Shown here: positions 24,403 to 39,400 of the stretch, piece after piece
Position numbering within the stretch: position 1 is the stretch's first letter
How the letters are laid out: each line of letters starts with the position of its first letter
Assembly: GCF_008831285.2 (NCBI RefSeq)
Contig: NC_045149.1
Location: 3,463,500-3,527,499, forward strand
Length of the DNA stretch: 64,000 bases
Source: Nymphaea colorata
Taxonomy: Eukaryota > Streptophyta > Magnoliopsida > Nymphaeales > Nymphaeaceae
Direction: 5' to 3'
Notes under the pieces: generated by a model
The model's input: only the letters and a program-made list of their open reading frames with translations
Told to the model about the DNA's origin: nothing
Databases searched by the model: none
Translations under genes and position numbers: made by a program

Positions 24403-27400
24403 GTGGTGATTGGTGATGGTGAACCTGCAAGCATGTTGGTACCTCTCTCATGTCTACACTGGTGCCTCTCTCTCTGTTTCCTGGTTGGTACCTTCTTTTC
24501 TCCAAATCAATCTCTCTCTCTCTTGTGTTTCCCCAAATACAAGTTTCTCTTCTTGCTGGTAGCCATTGTTGTGGGGTCACAGGGAACAAGTGGCCATGGC
24601 AGATGATAAATACAAACGCAAGGACGGGTGTGTTAAGGAATATGCCATAAGATTAGATTATGTTTGGTAGCATTAGATTAGGATTAGTTTATCTCTTTCA
24701 TGTTATAATTGCAATATAAATTTTGTATTTTAATTTTTGTGTTTTTTATTTTTTGTTTGCTGCTGGATGCAGCTCTTTAGTAGCATTTAGAATATTCAAC
24801 AGCAATATTTCTAGCTGTTGGACATTCTAACAGCTCCTTTTCCTTCCTAGTTAATGGATTGTTTGTCCCTTGTGTAAGTTTACTTTTTGTAAGCTCTTTT
24901 CACAAATGGACCTGTTCTAAACAACACGTTTCTATGCGTAAAATAAAATTCTTGTGGTGTAATTCCCAAATGTTGACAACATAGCTCGGTTGGCAGACGA
25001 CTCAACTGATCTGTCGAGCTTCTCGCCCAGATTATTTTTCAGATTATGATATATTTGTAAAATTTCATGTACATGTAATATAATTCAATTTGCACAATTC
25101 AATTCACAAAATCCACAGGCTAATTTTTTGTCATACTTAATCAGGTTTATAAGCAACATATTTACTGAAATCGACATGCTAATTGCACAAATGCAGGTTT
25201 ATGCTCTTCCATAGAGATCTTTTGAAACCAAATTTTGGACCTTTTTCAAGAAATTCACATTCAACATACTCCCTACAAACCCGTGTTGCGTATCATTTCA
25301 AAAACATGTTTTCCTGATCATAGTCAGGATTCTGAACGCCTTTTCCAAATAACTGGGTCTCAGATGGATCCCAAGTCAACCAAGATTGAACAATAAGGCC
25401 CACAAAGGCAAACACTAATTACAAGAAACAGAAGCAACCCACAGAAGCAAGTAGACATACAGAGCACTTAAAACCACGTATGGTGAATGCCTCAATGCCA
25501 TGCCAAGAAAGCCAACAATGCATGGTGGTGAGACGCCTAAGTTAAAGAATGTGTAATGATGGAGGCCTTTGGAAAATGAGACATTAGTTGAGACTTGAAA
25601 GGGAGCCTATCTTAAATGATGGCACAACAAGCTATGTTGTTAAGGTGTCGCCTAGGCAACGCCTAGGCATGGACGAGGCACCAGTCCACACCCGTCATCT
25701 ATATCCATCACTTAGGTGATATATTATATGTACCTGTGATTTTAGTGTATATGCTGTGTTATAGTATATGGACATTCTGTAATTACGTATTGTATATTAA
25801 TGTTTTATACATATAGTAGTACAATCTGAAGCAATTTTTAAAGTGGTTCCATCTGCAGTTGAATCTGTTATAATGTATATTATATGTTCTGATTTGTACA
25901 GTCTGTTGTATGTACAATCTGTTATAATGTATATTATATGTTCTGATTTGTACAATCTGTTATAATGTATATTATATGTTATATGTACAATCTGTTGTAA
26001 TGTATATTATAATTACCGATTTGCTACGACTTTTGTTTGAAACGATTCAAATGAAATAGTCTATAAGGTCTATAACTCAAATAGTCTATAAGAAATGCAA
26101 GTATTGTGTCCAGTATGCAGACAAGAATGACCGTCTTCTTTTGTGTATCAAACTAAGGCATCGGCTAGAACAGAACAGAACAGTTTTCCTGTATGTAAAC
26201 ATGTTGGAAATGTACCGTTAGTCTGTCGTGTAAACAAGAACAGAACAGTTTTTCATGTTTTACTTTTTGGCTTTACTTACGAAGTGTAATCATTCAATTA
26301 GAACAAAACAGAATAGTATTTCATGTTTTACCTTTTTGCCTAGGCGTGTTTGTTACTGGTGATAGGCACCTCTGGAATAGAAGCTTACAGTTCAGTTAGC
26401 AAGTGCATAATTTTATTATGTAATAGTTAACATAACTAAGAAAATAAAAAAAAGTCACCTTTTCTGCCTGAGTGCCTTGACAACATAGACACAAGCAAAG
26501 ACACATTGGATGAATGTGGCCAGGCTTGAGAGGGAGATGTCTGTGGTGAGAGGAGTGATGGGCCTTAAACCAAGTCTGAGAAAAGCAACGGTTAGAAGAA
26601 GTAGCACTGAGACTGCGGATGCCATAATGGAACGATAAATGAGAGAAGCCACATTTTTGAGGCTCGAGGGAGTGAGGTAGCGAAATAGTGCCGATGTCTT
26701 GCTGAGAAAAGGCCACTGCGACAGGTGGAAGGTGAAAGGTCGAGTCCAAGTCTTGTGGTTTCCACTGGGAATGTAGGAGGCAGCACCAGTGCCGATGATG
26801 GTGTTTGGGAAGGGTTCTAGTGAATATGATTATTTGAAATAGGAGTCCAAATGGAACCAACCTAATGCAAAGCTCTGGAGAAGATGAAGGTTGCTGATAG
26901 TGAAAAATTTCAACCGTTTCACAAAAGCAAACTGAGTTACTTCTAGTGTCGGATGTAGAACAACCACAGAAGGAATAGAAGTGAACCAAACTCGACAAAG
27001 AGCATAAAACATGACACCAATGGTTGAGGCAAACTGGCTGCAGTGGCGGTCGACAGCAGGCAGAAACAATCTGGCAGACGGTAACGTTACTTGAGGCATG
27101 CACATTACGCATGCCTCATGAATTGATGTGAGGCGAATGCTGCACCAGAGTGAGGCACATGCCTTTGGTCAACGTCGCTTCACCCAGATGCCTTAAAGTG
27201 TTCTTATGGGTGAAGGGCAGGAGTTGCAGCTCCAGTAACACTGATTCAACATCAGCAATTTGTAGTAAAATTACATTATAATGATATATGACCTGACCCA
27301 GATGAGTCAAGGAGTCAACTTGTTCACACCTATGATCTAGAGGTCAACTGATCTGAGTTATATTCATGAGTTTGACAACTATGCATATGACCACATAACC

Positions 27401-30400
27401 AAAAGAAACTCCGTATAAATGGTCGATATTGAGCTATACAAGCCATGCTGTGTTCTAAAGTTCCTAAATCCAATTTCTTTAGGTTTTATAATTCAACATT
27501 TTTTAAGTGTGTTATGTAAATTGTTCTGAAATGTGTGCAAAAATAATTACTTGCGTAGGGTGTATGGCCATTTAGTCACATGAAGGTCAATGACATGCAA
27601 AAGAGGTAGGATGAATCCTTTATGGTTTGCTGCTCACTAACAGTGTTAGCTGCATACCATATGTTCATCACTTATTTGATTTTGTGGTTTATTTGTGTAT
27701 ATTAGCATTTTACGTTTAGCGATTCAATTGATGTTCTTCTTTTGGCCATCACTGGATATGTGCTGTTGCTGAAACTTTCTTTGTATTCTCATTTTGTTTG
27801 ACAGGCCTTTATTGACAAGTTCCGTTACAATGCAAAAAGGGCATCACTTGTTCAATCTAGAATCAAGGTACAATAACTTAAGCTAATTTAGTTTACTACT
27901 GCATTGTACCTTGGAGCTATTTTTGATGATCATGAGTTGTTTTGTTTGGTTTATAGACTTAAAAATGAAACTGTGTTAGCCTTTTGAAGTGCATTCACAA
28001 TTATGTAGGCACTTGAGCGGCTTGGTCATGTAGATGCAGTGGTCAATGATCCCGAGTATGTCCAAAGTTTGCTTGATCTCTTTCCTTAGTCTTTCCTCAC
28101 CTGAACTGTCTGGGCGTTTTTTGTCCGCATAGTTTTTCATGCTTGAAACTTAATTTAATTGTGGTTTCTACTAAATGATTTGCACTTAGAATATTGATCC
28201 TTGCAGTTATAAGTTTGAGTTCCCCACTCCAGATGACCGTCCAGGTGCTCCTATTATAAGTTTCAGGTATGTATCTTTTTGATCATGGGTGCATTTTTCA
28301 GGTATGCTTTATCACTTGAGAATTTCTGTTCTTGTTATGCTTGTGACACTTCTGTAGGAAGTGCATATAACCAAATAACATAATAGCATGCATAAGAATC
28401 TTGATAATGGACATAGAAGGACAAAAGCATAAGTAGAAGATATATGAGAAGTGAGAAGTTAATAGACTCTCAAAGTGCTGATTAAGCAACGATCGAAAGT
28501 CCTAATCAAAAGAATACAACGGAGACAGCAATCAAGACCCCCAATTCTGCCAATTAAAGGGACAAATTGAAAGCCCTAATCAAAAGAATAAAAGATAGAG
28601 ACACCAAGCAAGAGGGGATGTGCGCAAACAGATATGCAAGAGGGGATGTGCGCAGTGATGGTGGGTAGATTAATAGTGATTTGTATATTCATTCACGGAC
28701 TATTTACTCTGTTTAAAATAAAAGAGGGAACAGAAAAAAAAAATGTGCTGACAATAGAAGCATAAGCACAAACAAAAGATTAATAGCCATTACACACAAT
28801 TACAGCAAGAGGCATTAATGTTCAGACTAGAGCCTAGAGGCAGTGTGCAAGAGGGGATGTGCGTCGAAAGTGTGTGGCAACAGATGGTGGGCGGCGACGG
28901 AGTGGGCAGAGCCGCTTTTCACCGACTGAGATTGTGGGTGGTAATTGGTGAGTGATGGTCGGAGAGATGAGAGATCAATAAATGTGCCGACAACAGAAGC
29001 GTAAGCACAAACAAAAGAAAGACAGAGATTTCTACATTACAAACAAAAGAGGGAACAGAAAAAAAAACGAACAACAAGGAGGAACCGACTGCAGGCGACG
29101 AACATAAAAGAGGATTCACAAAAAATAAGACGATAAAAGGCTCAGCCGGTGAAAAGCGCCGTCTGCGGGCACCGGAGACGATGGAAGGCTCAGAAGTTTG
29201 ACAGAAAGTGAGAAAAAAATGAAAAAATGCACAAATACCGTCGCCGTCGCCGGTCGCTGCTGCCGTCACCTTCTGTCGCCGTTCGTCGCCTACAACCGCC
29301 GGTCGCCGTTGCCTTCGTTGGTGAGAGAAGAAGCAAGGAAACGAAAGGGTTTCGAAAAAGAGAAAAAGGGTTTCGAAAAAATTAACGTTACAATTGTTTA
29401 AAATGTTAAAATGAAAAAAACGATAACATTTAAAACGAACAACTTTAAACTCGGTCAACTTTGACCGAGTTTGAAAATGGTCGAAAATAAGCCTGGGTAT
29501 GTTGACCGTACCAGGTGCGGTCAACGCTGCACCCCTGGCGTACCCACCACCGTACCCGTACCGGTACTGGTGTCCTACCGGTACCGTGCGGGTACTCCTC
29601 CTCAAGAGGAGCACCCGTGTGACATAGGTTCCATATGATCTAACGAACACCAAACAAGACTATACTTCCTTGACTACAAAACAACTTCAACCAGAGATTC
29701 ACTTGCAGTCCTGTCAACTGTATATCTCAGGATGAACCAAAAGCAAAAGCTACAAAGACCCACAATTTGGATTCTCAGAGTGCGAAACATCGAAAATCAC
29801 GAGATAGAGCGAGAGAGGGAAAGCACCAAAGAAAACAATGAGGCATTTGAAAATTGAAAAAAAAAATGAATAATAGGAAAATGAAAAATGATTCAAGGAA
29901 AGTAAAAAAGGAGGAGGTTATGGCAGACCTAGCGAGAGGGGGAATTTTCTGCCGCTGCTCCTCCGGCCTCCACTCATTGGCATCGCCTCTGATTTGCAAC
30001 CGTCTCTTCTCCCCTGTCCTCATGGAGGTTGAACGCTCAAGAAAACGAGTCGTTGGCCTCTACATCTTCTCCTTCTACCCCCAAAACTAATGGAAGCACC
30101 CTATCACCAGCTCCTCGAGTCTCAATTCATTCTGTTCTCCATGAAATGAAAAGATCCCCAAAGACCAACTGTAATCTCGTACATCTCACACACCAAAAAA
30201 TGCCTTGAGGCATGGTTGTGAGGCACATGCATCCCTGAAGCGTGCGCCTCATGTGTTGCATACGCCTCCTCGTACACTCCATGTCTGAGGCGTACTCCTT
30301 AAGTTTGTTATTAAGAACTTGAAAAAAGAAGTAAAACTGGTCGGGGGAGGGGAAGCCCTGTCTGATGGTGTCTGTGTATTCACTATTTACGGTGAATACA

Positions 30401-33400
30401 CTATTTACAGTGAATACGCAGAGAGCCCTAATCCCCTTTCCATCAATCCCTAATCCCTTTCTCCCAATCCCTAATCACCTGTGGAGCCATCGCTGGAATC
30501 ATACCTTCCACCGAAATCTTCCATTGCAGGTATCTCTCTCTCCCTCTGGCCATGGCTGGCTGTCCTTTCTCTCTCTCTGGCCAGGCTTGGCACTGGCCAT
30601 GACTGTACACCTTTGATTACAGATCAAGCATCTGCTTAAGCTGGGTAAACGCTGCTTAAAAAACAATCATGGTGGTTGACATTAGGCTTCTTCCACAAGA
30701 TGATCAAATGGCATCTGCATTTTGTTTGGAAAATCTGTTTCAAAGTGTCGGATCTGAGATCTGGCAAGAACGATCATGGAAAATTGCACGCTTGTTTGTT
30801 CCTCCAAGCAGCTCAAGCCTGACAATCTGAGATCCAAAAATTCCCCAATTGATAACGCAATTGCTTTCAAATTTCAACCCTAGCTGACAGCTTGTTAATC
30901 TTAATATATCATACTAAAGTTTCAACAAATGGCTTTCTGACGCAGGAGCTACTCTATCTAGTTTAGATCTTTGGATGGATCAAGATTTAGGGTTTGGATC
31001 CAAAGATCCAACATGCATAGGGAGCCCTATTTGAGGGCACGTTTTGTTCTTTTGACAGTTAAATGAAGATTGATCATCATTGGAAGATCTTCACTCAGCA
31101 TCTTTTGTGGGAATTAAATATGTATCTGATATATTTTATTTGTGTCCATATTATCACCTCCAGTGTGTTTGCGTAAAGAACATAAGGATTGCAAGACATC
31201 CTTAGAGCTAACTCTCATATTATTCTCGATCAAAAAATTTATATAGGGATTGCAAGACATGCTAAGAGTTAGCTCCCATTATTCTTCCAAAAGAGTAGTG
31301 TTTTAGAACACTTATATATATATATGTTATGTATTGTTCTTTATCTATGCTTAGTATTGTAGTCATTTTTTTCAGTTTTGTTATTACTTTTACAAATATT
31401 ATATAATTCACAAATTTGTCCGTGAAGCTTACGCTTCAATTAACGCATCGCCTTGCATTGCCTCATGAGAGGCTCAATGCCTCACCTCGCCTTATCATCT
31501 TTTACAAACATTGAACTACAGTCCAATAATGAAGCATAAAAGGGGAGACCCAAACTCAGAGGTTGCCGTGAAGGAAGAAAAGATCGAGAATGAAAAAAAC
31601 AAAAAAGAGAAATCTCTAAATTAGGAAGAAATTTTCGAAAATTGTGTTCTTGATGTGCAAGAAGAGCACTATAGAGAAAAGGACCTGCTAGCTCATCGTC
31701 TGCGACCTGCACAGTGGAATGAGAGAATGAAGAGGCCGGTAGAAACGAAACAAACATCAACTATAAGAGGACGAGAGGGAAATAGAAGGAGCAGTACCTA
31801 AACCATGAAAATCAGGGCTGATCTTGCTGATAGAAGCTCTTTGAGAATCACACTTCTTGAGAATACCAACAACTTCAAGCTCTCACACAAGGAGAAACCT
31901 CAAACTAGAGGTGAAAATTGAATCTCATATAACATCCAAAATCAGGACTTAAAGCCAATACAAAGCAAGGGACCCAAGGCTCTTATTTATAGAATAAATA
32001 AAGGAAGAAGGAGAAAAGGAGCTATATTCAAAAAAGAAATATAAAAATATATAAAAATAAATATAAAAAGATATGCAAAAAAATACAAGAAAAATAAAAA
32101 GACAATAAATACATAAAGACCTATGCATATATTCATATATTTGTATATACAAATCATACATCAAACTAATAGGAGTTTAAGATGTATGACATTACATATA
32201 AAAACATATATGCAAACTTATATTGGTGCTAATCATTCAATTCTAACACCCTCCCTCAAACTTACGGTGTGATCACTGAAAGTTTGCCATGAAGAAACTG
32301 AAATCATGCTGAAGCAAGTGCCTTAGTGAAGAAATCTCCAAGTTGATATTTTGAAGGAATGAAAGATATGTCAATTGTTTGCTTAAGTTATTCTTTTCTC
32401 ACATAGTGACAATCCATTTCAATATGTTTTGGCCTTTCATGAAAAGTTTGATTTCTAGCAATGTAGATGGCGCTTTTGTTGTTGCAACAAAGCTTAGTGG
32501 CTTCACTCAAGTCAATTTTAATGTCAATGAAATTCACCTGTTTCAGTAAACTTCTTAACCATATAATCTCCATGATGGTGGTAGTCATAGCACGATACTC
32601 TGCTTTGGGTGAAGATAGAAAGACTTTATTTTGCTTTTTGTACCTCCAAGAGATAAGAAAGTCACCTGGAAAAATACAAAAACCGATGGTGGAATGCTTA
32701 TTATTTGGATCTCCCCCCCAATCAACATCAATATAGGAAATCATATTCAAATTTGTTGAGGAGTGTTGATTATTGGAAGAAGAAGGGGCGAGAGAGACAG
32801 AGGGAGAAAGTGAGAGAGGAACGTTTTTCTTATTCCAGCACGTAACCCTAATCTCCTATTAATATGAGACTAGGGTGTGTTACCAATTTTACAAAAATAG
32901 TCCACTAAACATAAGACAATAATTAAGTGAACCTATTCCAACTTTCTAATAATTCAGAAAACCACCCGACTGCTATAAGTATTTAACACTCCCCCTCAAG
33001 CTGGAGCATAAATATCAATCATGCTCAGCTTGTTACATCCTCTCAAGAAATCGCCAATGGGAAGAGCCTTAGTGAACATATCAACAGCTTGATCTTCAAA
33101 AGAGACATGAATGGTGTCAATAACTCCTTCTTGTACCAAGTCCCGAACATAATGACAATCTACTTCAATGTGCTTAGTCCTCTCATGGAAAACAGGATTA
33201 TTTTCAATGTAGGTCACTGCTCTATTGTCACAGTACATCTTCATTGGGAGTGTCACAGAAATCCCCAATTCTAGAAGCACAGATTTGACCCAAGACATTT
33301 CAGCCGCAGTTTGGGCCATAGCTCTATATTCAGACTCAGCACTAGATCTAGCAACCACATTCTGTTTCTTGCTTCTCCAAGAAATAAGATTCCCACCAAC

Positions 33401-36400
33401 AAAGACAGAAACCCGTAGTCGATTTCCTGTCATCTACTGACCCTGCATAATCAGCGTCACTATATGCTTCTATGTCCACACATGATCCCTTTTTGAACCA
33501 TAACCCCTTTCCCGGGGCTGATTTCAAGTATTTTACCACCATTAGAGCAGCCTCCCAATGAATTTTCTGAGGTTTTTCCATGAATTGACTTAACTTGTTC
33601 ACAGCAAAACTGATATTAGGTCGATTGATAGTCAAGTATAAAAGTTTCCCTATCAACGATCTGTAAGAACGGGAGTCAAAAGTTTCTGAGTCATCATCAT
33701 GAATATGAATTCGAGGATTCATAGGAAGTGTAGCCGGTTTGGCTCCCAATAATCCTGTTTCCTGCAAAAGATCAAGAACATATTTCCTCTGAAACATCAC
33801 AAGTCCTTTATTACTGCAAGCCACTTCAATGCCAAGAAAATAACGAAGTTGACCAAGATCTTTTGTGACAAAGTGTTTCTGTAGAAACTCCTTTGCCTGA
33901 GCTAACTCGTGAATACTTTCTCCAGTGAGGACAATATCATCAACATATACAATCAATATCACTATACCAAAAGTCCCTTTTTTGATAAACAACGAGTGAT
34001 CACACTGGGACCTTTGAAATCCACACTTAGAAACAACCTCACTGAGCTTATGAAACCATGCACGAGGGCTTTGTTTAAGCCCATAGATAGCCTTTTTGAG
34101 TTTGCATACCTTGGAACACTCCCCCTGTCGTTCAAAACCTGGGGGTTGTTGCATATAGACTGTTTCAGAGAGATCACCATACATAAATGCATTTTTCACA
34201 TCAAGCTAAAAAAGGAGCCAATCCTGCTGAACTGCGAGAGATATAACAAGGCGAATAGTACCTAACCGTGCCACAGGCGAAAACGTCTCGAAGAAGTCCA
34301 CACCATAAGTCTGTGTATAACCTTTAGCAACAAAACGAGCTTTGAAGCGCTCTACAGACCCATCAGAATGATATTTGATTGTGAAAACCCATTTAGAGCC
34401 GACAACGTCACAAGTCATCGGTGGGTCCACTAAGTCCCAAGTTTCTCGAGAAAGAAGAGCATCCATTTCCTCCTGCATGGCTTGCTTCCATCGTGAATCT
34501 AGAAAGGCTTGGTGGTGAGAGGTCGGAATAGTATGACTATCCATAGCTCGGTCAAACTGTACTAAACTCGTACTCAAATGGTCCATAGAAACCGAGTTAG
34601 AGATAGGATGTCTTGTGCACTGTCGCTGGCCCTTGCGAATAGCAATGGGTAGATCATCTGCAGAATAATCATCATTTCTTCCCGAGTCAGTCTTATCATT
34701 AGAACTTACCTCATGAGAAGATTCTGGTGGACGGGTGGGAGAGGGATCTTGACGCCGAGTATAAACTATTGGAGGTTTATGAAAACGATCACAGGACCGT
34801 GGTTGAGAGGAAGGGATAGACTCAAGAGAGACTGGGGGAATAGGAAGAGGGACAGATACGGGGAGTTCATTCAAAGTGGTATGTGATGTGAAGTAAGGAC
34901 GCGACTTAAAGAATGTAACATCCGCACTGATAATCTCTTTCATGTTCTGAGGATCAAAACATCGGTAGCCTTTTTGATTGGCAGGATATCCAATGAACAC
35001 ACATTTAACAGCTTGGGCAACAAGTTTGTTTTTGTTTGGGCCCAAGATGTGTACAAAACAAGTGCATCCAAACACTTTGGGAGGGATATGAAATAATGGT
35101 CGATCTGTGTAGAAACACGAACCACAAGAAGGGGGCAGAGAAAGAACACACAATATACGTGGAAAACCTCAGAAAGAGGTGAAAAACCACGGGGAGGCTC
35201 TGACCTAGGGGCAAACCGCAACCCTAGGAGAGAGAAAATTATATTCATTTAATTCAACACTTACACATAAGTGACAATATATAGAGGGAGAGAGGAGAAG
35301 CCGCCTAGGGTACCGAGCCCGCCTCGGTACCCGCACCCCATAGAACCGGGTCCAGATATGGACCCGGTTCCCATAACAACATATTCTAACACTCCCCCTC
35401 AAGCTTGGCATACATGTCAAACATGCCAAGCTTGCTAACATTCTTTTCGAATGAAGAAGTACAAAGCCCTTTAGTTAGGACGTCTGCAACTTGATCTTCA
35501 GACTTCATATATGGCAGAATCAGTTCCTTTGAGTCAATGCGTTCCCGGATAAAGTGACGGTCAATCTCCACATGTTTGGTCCTGTCATGTAGAACTGGAT
35601 TATTGGCAAGATTAATCGCAGACTTGTTGTCACAGTACATCTTCATTTTATCTTCCAGTTCCACACCAATATCAGTCAAAAGGATCTTCAGCCACAGCAT
35701 CTCTGTAACTCCCATTGCAACAGCCCTGTACTCAGCCTCAGCACTAGACCTCGAACAAACTTCTTGCCTCTTACTTCTCCAAACAACTAGGTTACCTCCA
35801 AGAAAGATACAATACCCTGTAGTGGACCTCCTTGTGTCAGTGCAACCTGCCCAATCTGCATCTGAGTAGCCCTCAATAGTAAGTTTGTCTTGTCGAGTAT
35901 ACAGCAGTCCTTTTCCTGGGTCATTCTTTAGATATCCCAACACTCTTTCTGCACTCTTCCAGTGACAATCCGTGGGAGCATGCATAAATTGACTTAGCAC
36001 ATTTACCGCATACGTGATATCGGGGCGAGTTAGAGTAAGATAGATAAGCTTACCTACTAGCCTCTGATATCGCCCTTTTCCTTCCTCATCCAGAATAGTG
36101 CCTGTCTTGATACTTATCTTAGTCCCCGATTCCATCGGAGTAAGATAGGGCCTACAACCAAGTTTACCTGTCTCCTTTAGTAAGTCAAGAGTGTATTTCC
36201 TTTGATTCATAACCACCCCTGTCTCGGTACCCGCGCCCCATAGAACCGGGTCCAGATATGGACCCGGTTCCCATAACAACATATTCTAACAATCTGGATA
36301 TAGTATTTGAATGGGAATGCGTTCTTGGATGGCAGACGAGGGTAATCGGTTGATGAGGTAGCAGGCAGTGAGAATAGCATCACCCCAAAAATATGCAGGC

Positions 36401-39400
36401 ATATGAGCACGCAACATGAGAGTGCGGGCCACGTTTAGAAGTTGTCGATGTTTGCGTTCAACAACATCATTTTGTTGGGATGTGTGGGGACATATATATT
36501 GTGGGCGAATCCCATGATTGGCATAGAATTGAAGTAGAGCTGAGGATTTAAATTCAAGAGCATTATCAGTGCGAATATTTTTGACAATAACACCAAACTG
36601 AGTTTTTATTTCATTGACAAATTTCTGAATAATACAGATGACTTCAGACCTGTCCCGTAACAAAAATACTCAACTGACTCTAGTAAAATCATCAACCAGA
36701 ACAAGGTAATACCAGAAACGTGAACGAAAGAGAACACGATTTGGACCCCAAACATCAACATGCAGAAGATCAAAGGGACGTTGACTCGATGGACTCTGAC
36801 TTGAAGGGAAACTACTACGTGTATGCTTGCCTAACTGGCATGCATCACATAAGAATGAATCTGATGCAGGAATATCTAGAAAAATACGACGAAGCTTGGA
36901 CAGAAGGATGACTCAGCTTGAGATGCCACTGCAAAGGAGAAGGCTTCGATGTGAAGGAGGATGCAGCAACATCGACAGGAACAGAGAGGAAATAGAGCCC
37001 TTCCCGTTCATGGCCGCCACCAATCATCTTCCCAGTTTGTAAGTCCTGAAAAGAACATGAACCGGGATAAAAAATGACTACACTGTAGATCTCTAGCCAA
37101 TTGCTTAACAGATAATAGATTAACAGGAAATCGTGGAGCATATAACACGTGTAATGGTGCCAAAAGACGTGAGATAGATATCACCACTGCCCAGAATAGG
37201 GGACAACTTGCCATCAGCCAACTTGACATGTTGTGGTGTAGTGAACTTGGTGAACGATAAAAATATTTGTGGCTGATTACAACAATGCCTGGATCCTCCT
37301 GAGTCAATCATCCATATCATACCTGGGTCCTGCGTGGGGGCACCAACAGAGAACGCCGAGTCTATGGTAGCTGTGCTGGATGAAGCAGGGGTAGATCTCT
37401 GAGCAAGAACCTGATCATATTCTTCCTTGCTTAAGTTGAGAGAATATAATGGAGATATAGGAGTAGGAGACTCAACCATAGAAGCAGTAACCTGTGGAGA
37501 AGTCACAGTAGAAGAAGAAGACTCTTTTTCTGCATTCGTCCTTCCTCCACCACGTCCTTGAGGACCAACAAAACGTAGGTGGGGATGTTTATCCCAACAT
37601 CGATCCTCTAAGTGTCCTAATTTACCACAATAGGAGCACTGAAATCTGCCACGTCCTGCACCACGACCTGTACCACGTCCCCTAGATCCAATAAAGGAAC
37701 TATGGCCACGTCCGCCTGACATCACAATAGCAGAAACTGGGGTGTCATGTGTAGGTCACGCCCCCTTAGTTATAGTGTGTTTGACATAGCGAACAATCTT
37801 CAATGCAGCTCATATGTGTGCAGAAGTAGGTCTTTGTTGAAATTGACTTATGACATGCACAACATGAGATATGTCTGACCTTGTAATGGATAGATATGTG
37901 AGCTCTAACCAATTGATGAAAGGGTGTTGGGTTTTCTGAATTTCTCAATCATCGATCTTCATCTTTACTCTTAAAGCTGCATGAGTGTCAATCACCTTGT
38001 CATTAGTGATTCTAGATCTGCTTATCATATTACAGGCAAACTTCATTTGTGAGACTAAGTATCCTTTTCACTATAAGCTACTTTAATACCAAGGAAATAT
38101 ATTATATTACGCAAATGAGTCATTTCAAATTTGTTCTTTAAAAAATCCTTTACCTGCATAATTCCTTTGGCATCGTTATCCGTAATAATCATATCATCTA
38201 CATATAAAAACAACACAATTATACCTATAACAGTATTTCTAACAAACATAGCAGTATCAAAATAACATGATTTAAAACCTTGTTTAAACAAAACATTGCT
38301 AAACCTGTCAAACCAAGCTTTTAACGTTTGTTTCAAGCCATATAATGCCTTTCTAAAATGGAGAACTTTACCATCAAGTAAATCAAGGGGTGAGTCCATG
38401 TACACCTCATTTAAGTGGCCATTCAAAAAAGGCATTCTTGGCATCCATTTGATGTATGGACCATTACTTGATGGTAGTAACTGCCATTAGGGTTCTGATA
38501 AATGTCATTCTAGCAACAGGAGCAAAGGTCTCCTCACAGTCTATCATATTCTTGAGCATACCCCCTAGCAAGTAATTGAGCTTTATATATTTCAAGTGAT
38601 CCATCACTTCTAGTCTTAACTTTATATATCCTTCTACATCCTATTGTCTTTTTTTTATGGGAATAGAAATAATGTCTCAAGTTTTATTGTTTTCAAGGAC
38701 TTTAAGCTCATTGTTCATAGTCTTAATCCAATGTGGGTGAGACTTGGCTTCAAAATAGGATGAAGGTTCATCAAAGAAGTGAATAGCTAATAAACAAACC
38801 CTACGTTTTGGGGAAAAAGACTTGTAGAAGACAAACTTTTGAGGTGGATTACTACCTCTTTGAGATCTCTTAAGAATAGGTTGAGATTCTTGGGCGTTTT
38901 CTTGAGGCCTTCTCCTATAAACTATAACTTTTCTTGGAGGTCTACTATCAAAAGAAATATTATCAATCTCATTCAATGTATCATCACATGAAGAATGCAA
39001 AATACCGTCATCATCATTATAATCTTTTATCCATAACAAAGAATAGTCATCTTCATGCTTGGGTTCATTTGCTAATTCATAAAGACTTCCGATTTGTGTT
39101 TAAGAAAATAAACCCAATCATATCGAGAATAATCATCTACAAAAATAACAAAATACAACAAACCACCTTTAGACATAATAGGAGCGGGTCCCCATACATT
39201 TGAATGCACTAATTGAATGGGTGTGTTTGCAATAAAGTATCTATTTCCATAAAGTAACACCTTTATTTTGGCTTTGATACAATCATCACAAGAAATTGTT
39301 TCATTACATTTTTCCTCCAAAAATGGGATACGAGACATTTTTCCTAAATTTGATCGTCTAAGTCCTTGATGCTAAATTTCAATGTCATTTTTCTTGAAAA

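Larger units (their letters stand above)
32764..37755 (-). mobile_element. Copia C1, minus strand, 5'-truncated, inserted in copia E
   Basis: A degenerate copia with a 3' LTR at about 32764-32988 and coding remnants running leftward: gag knuckle (37120-37725), integrase (36292-36663), linker/RT (34206-35107), RT (33478-34199) and RNase H (32996-33433). The 5' LTR and start of gag are missing; sequence changes to copia E near 37755. It is interrupted at 35108-36291 by a deleted RLC2 element. It shares family features with C2 ([22 protein letters not shown]). Confidence 0.85.

Noticed and set aside
28919-29653. Minus-strand frame of 244 codons
   Set aside because: Rich in Phe, Leu and Arg, crosses a MITE end and low-order repeats, and resembles no family; more likely chance openness in biased sequence.
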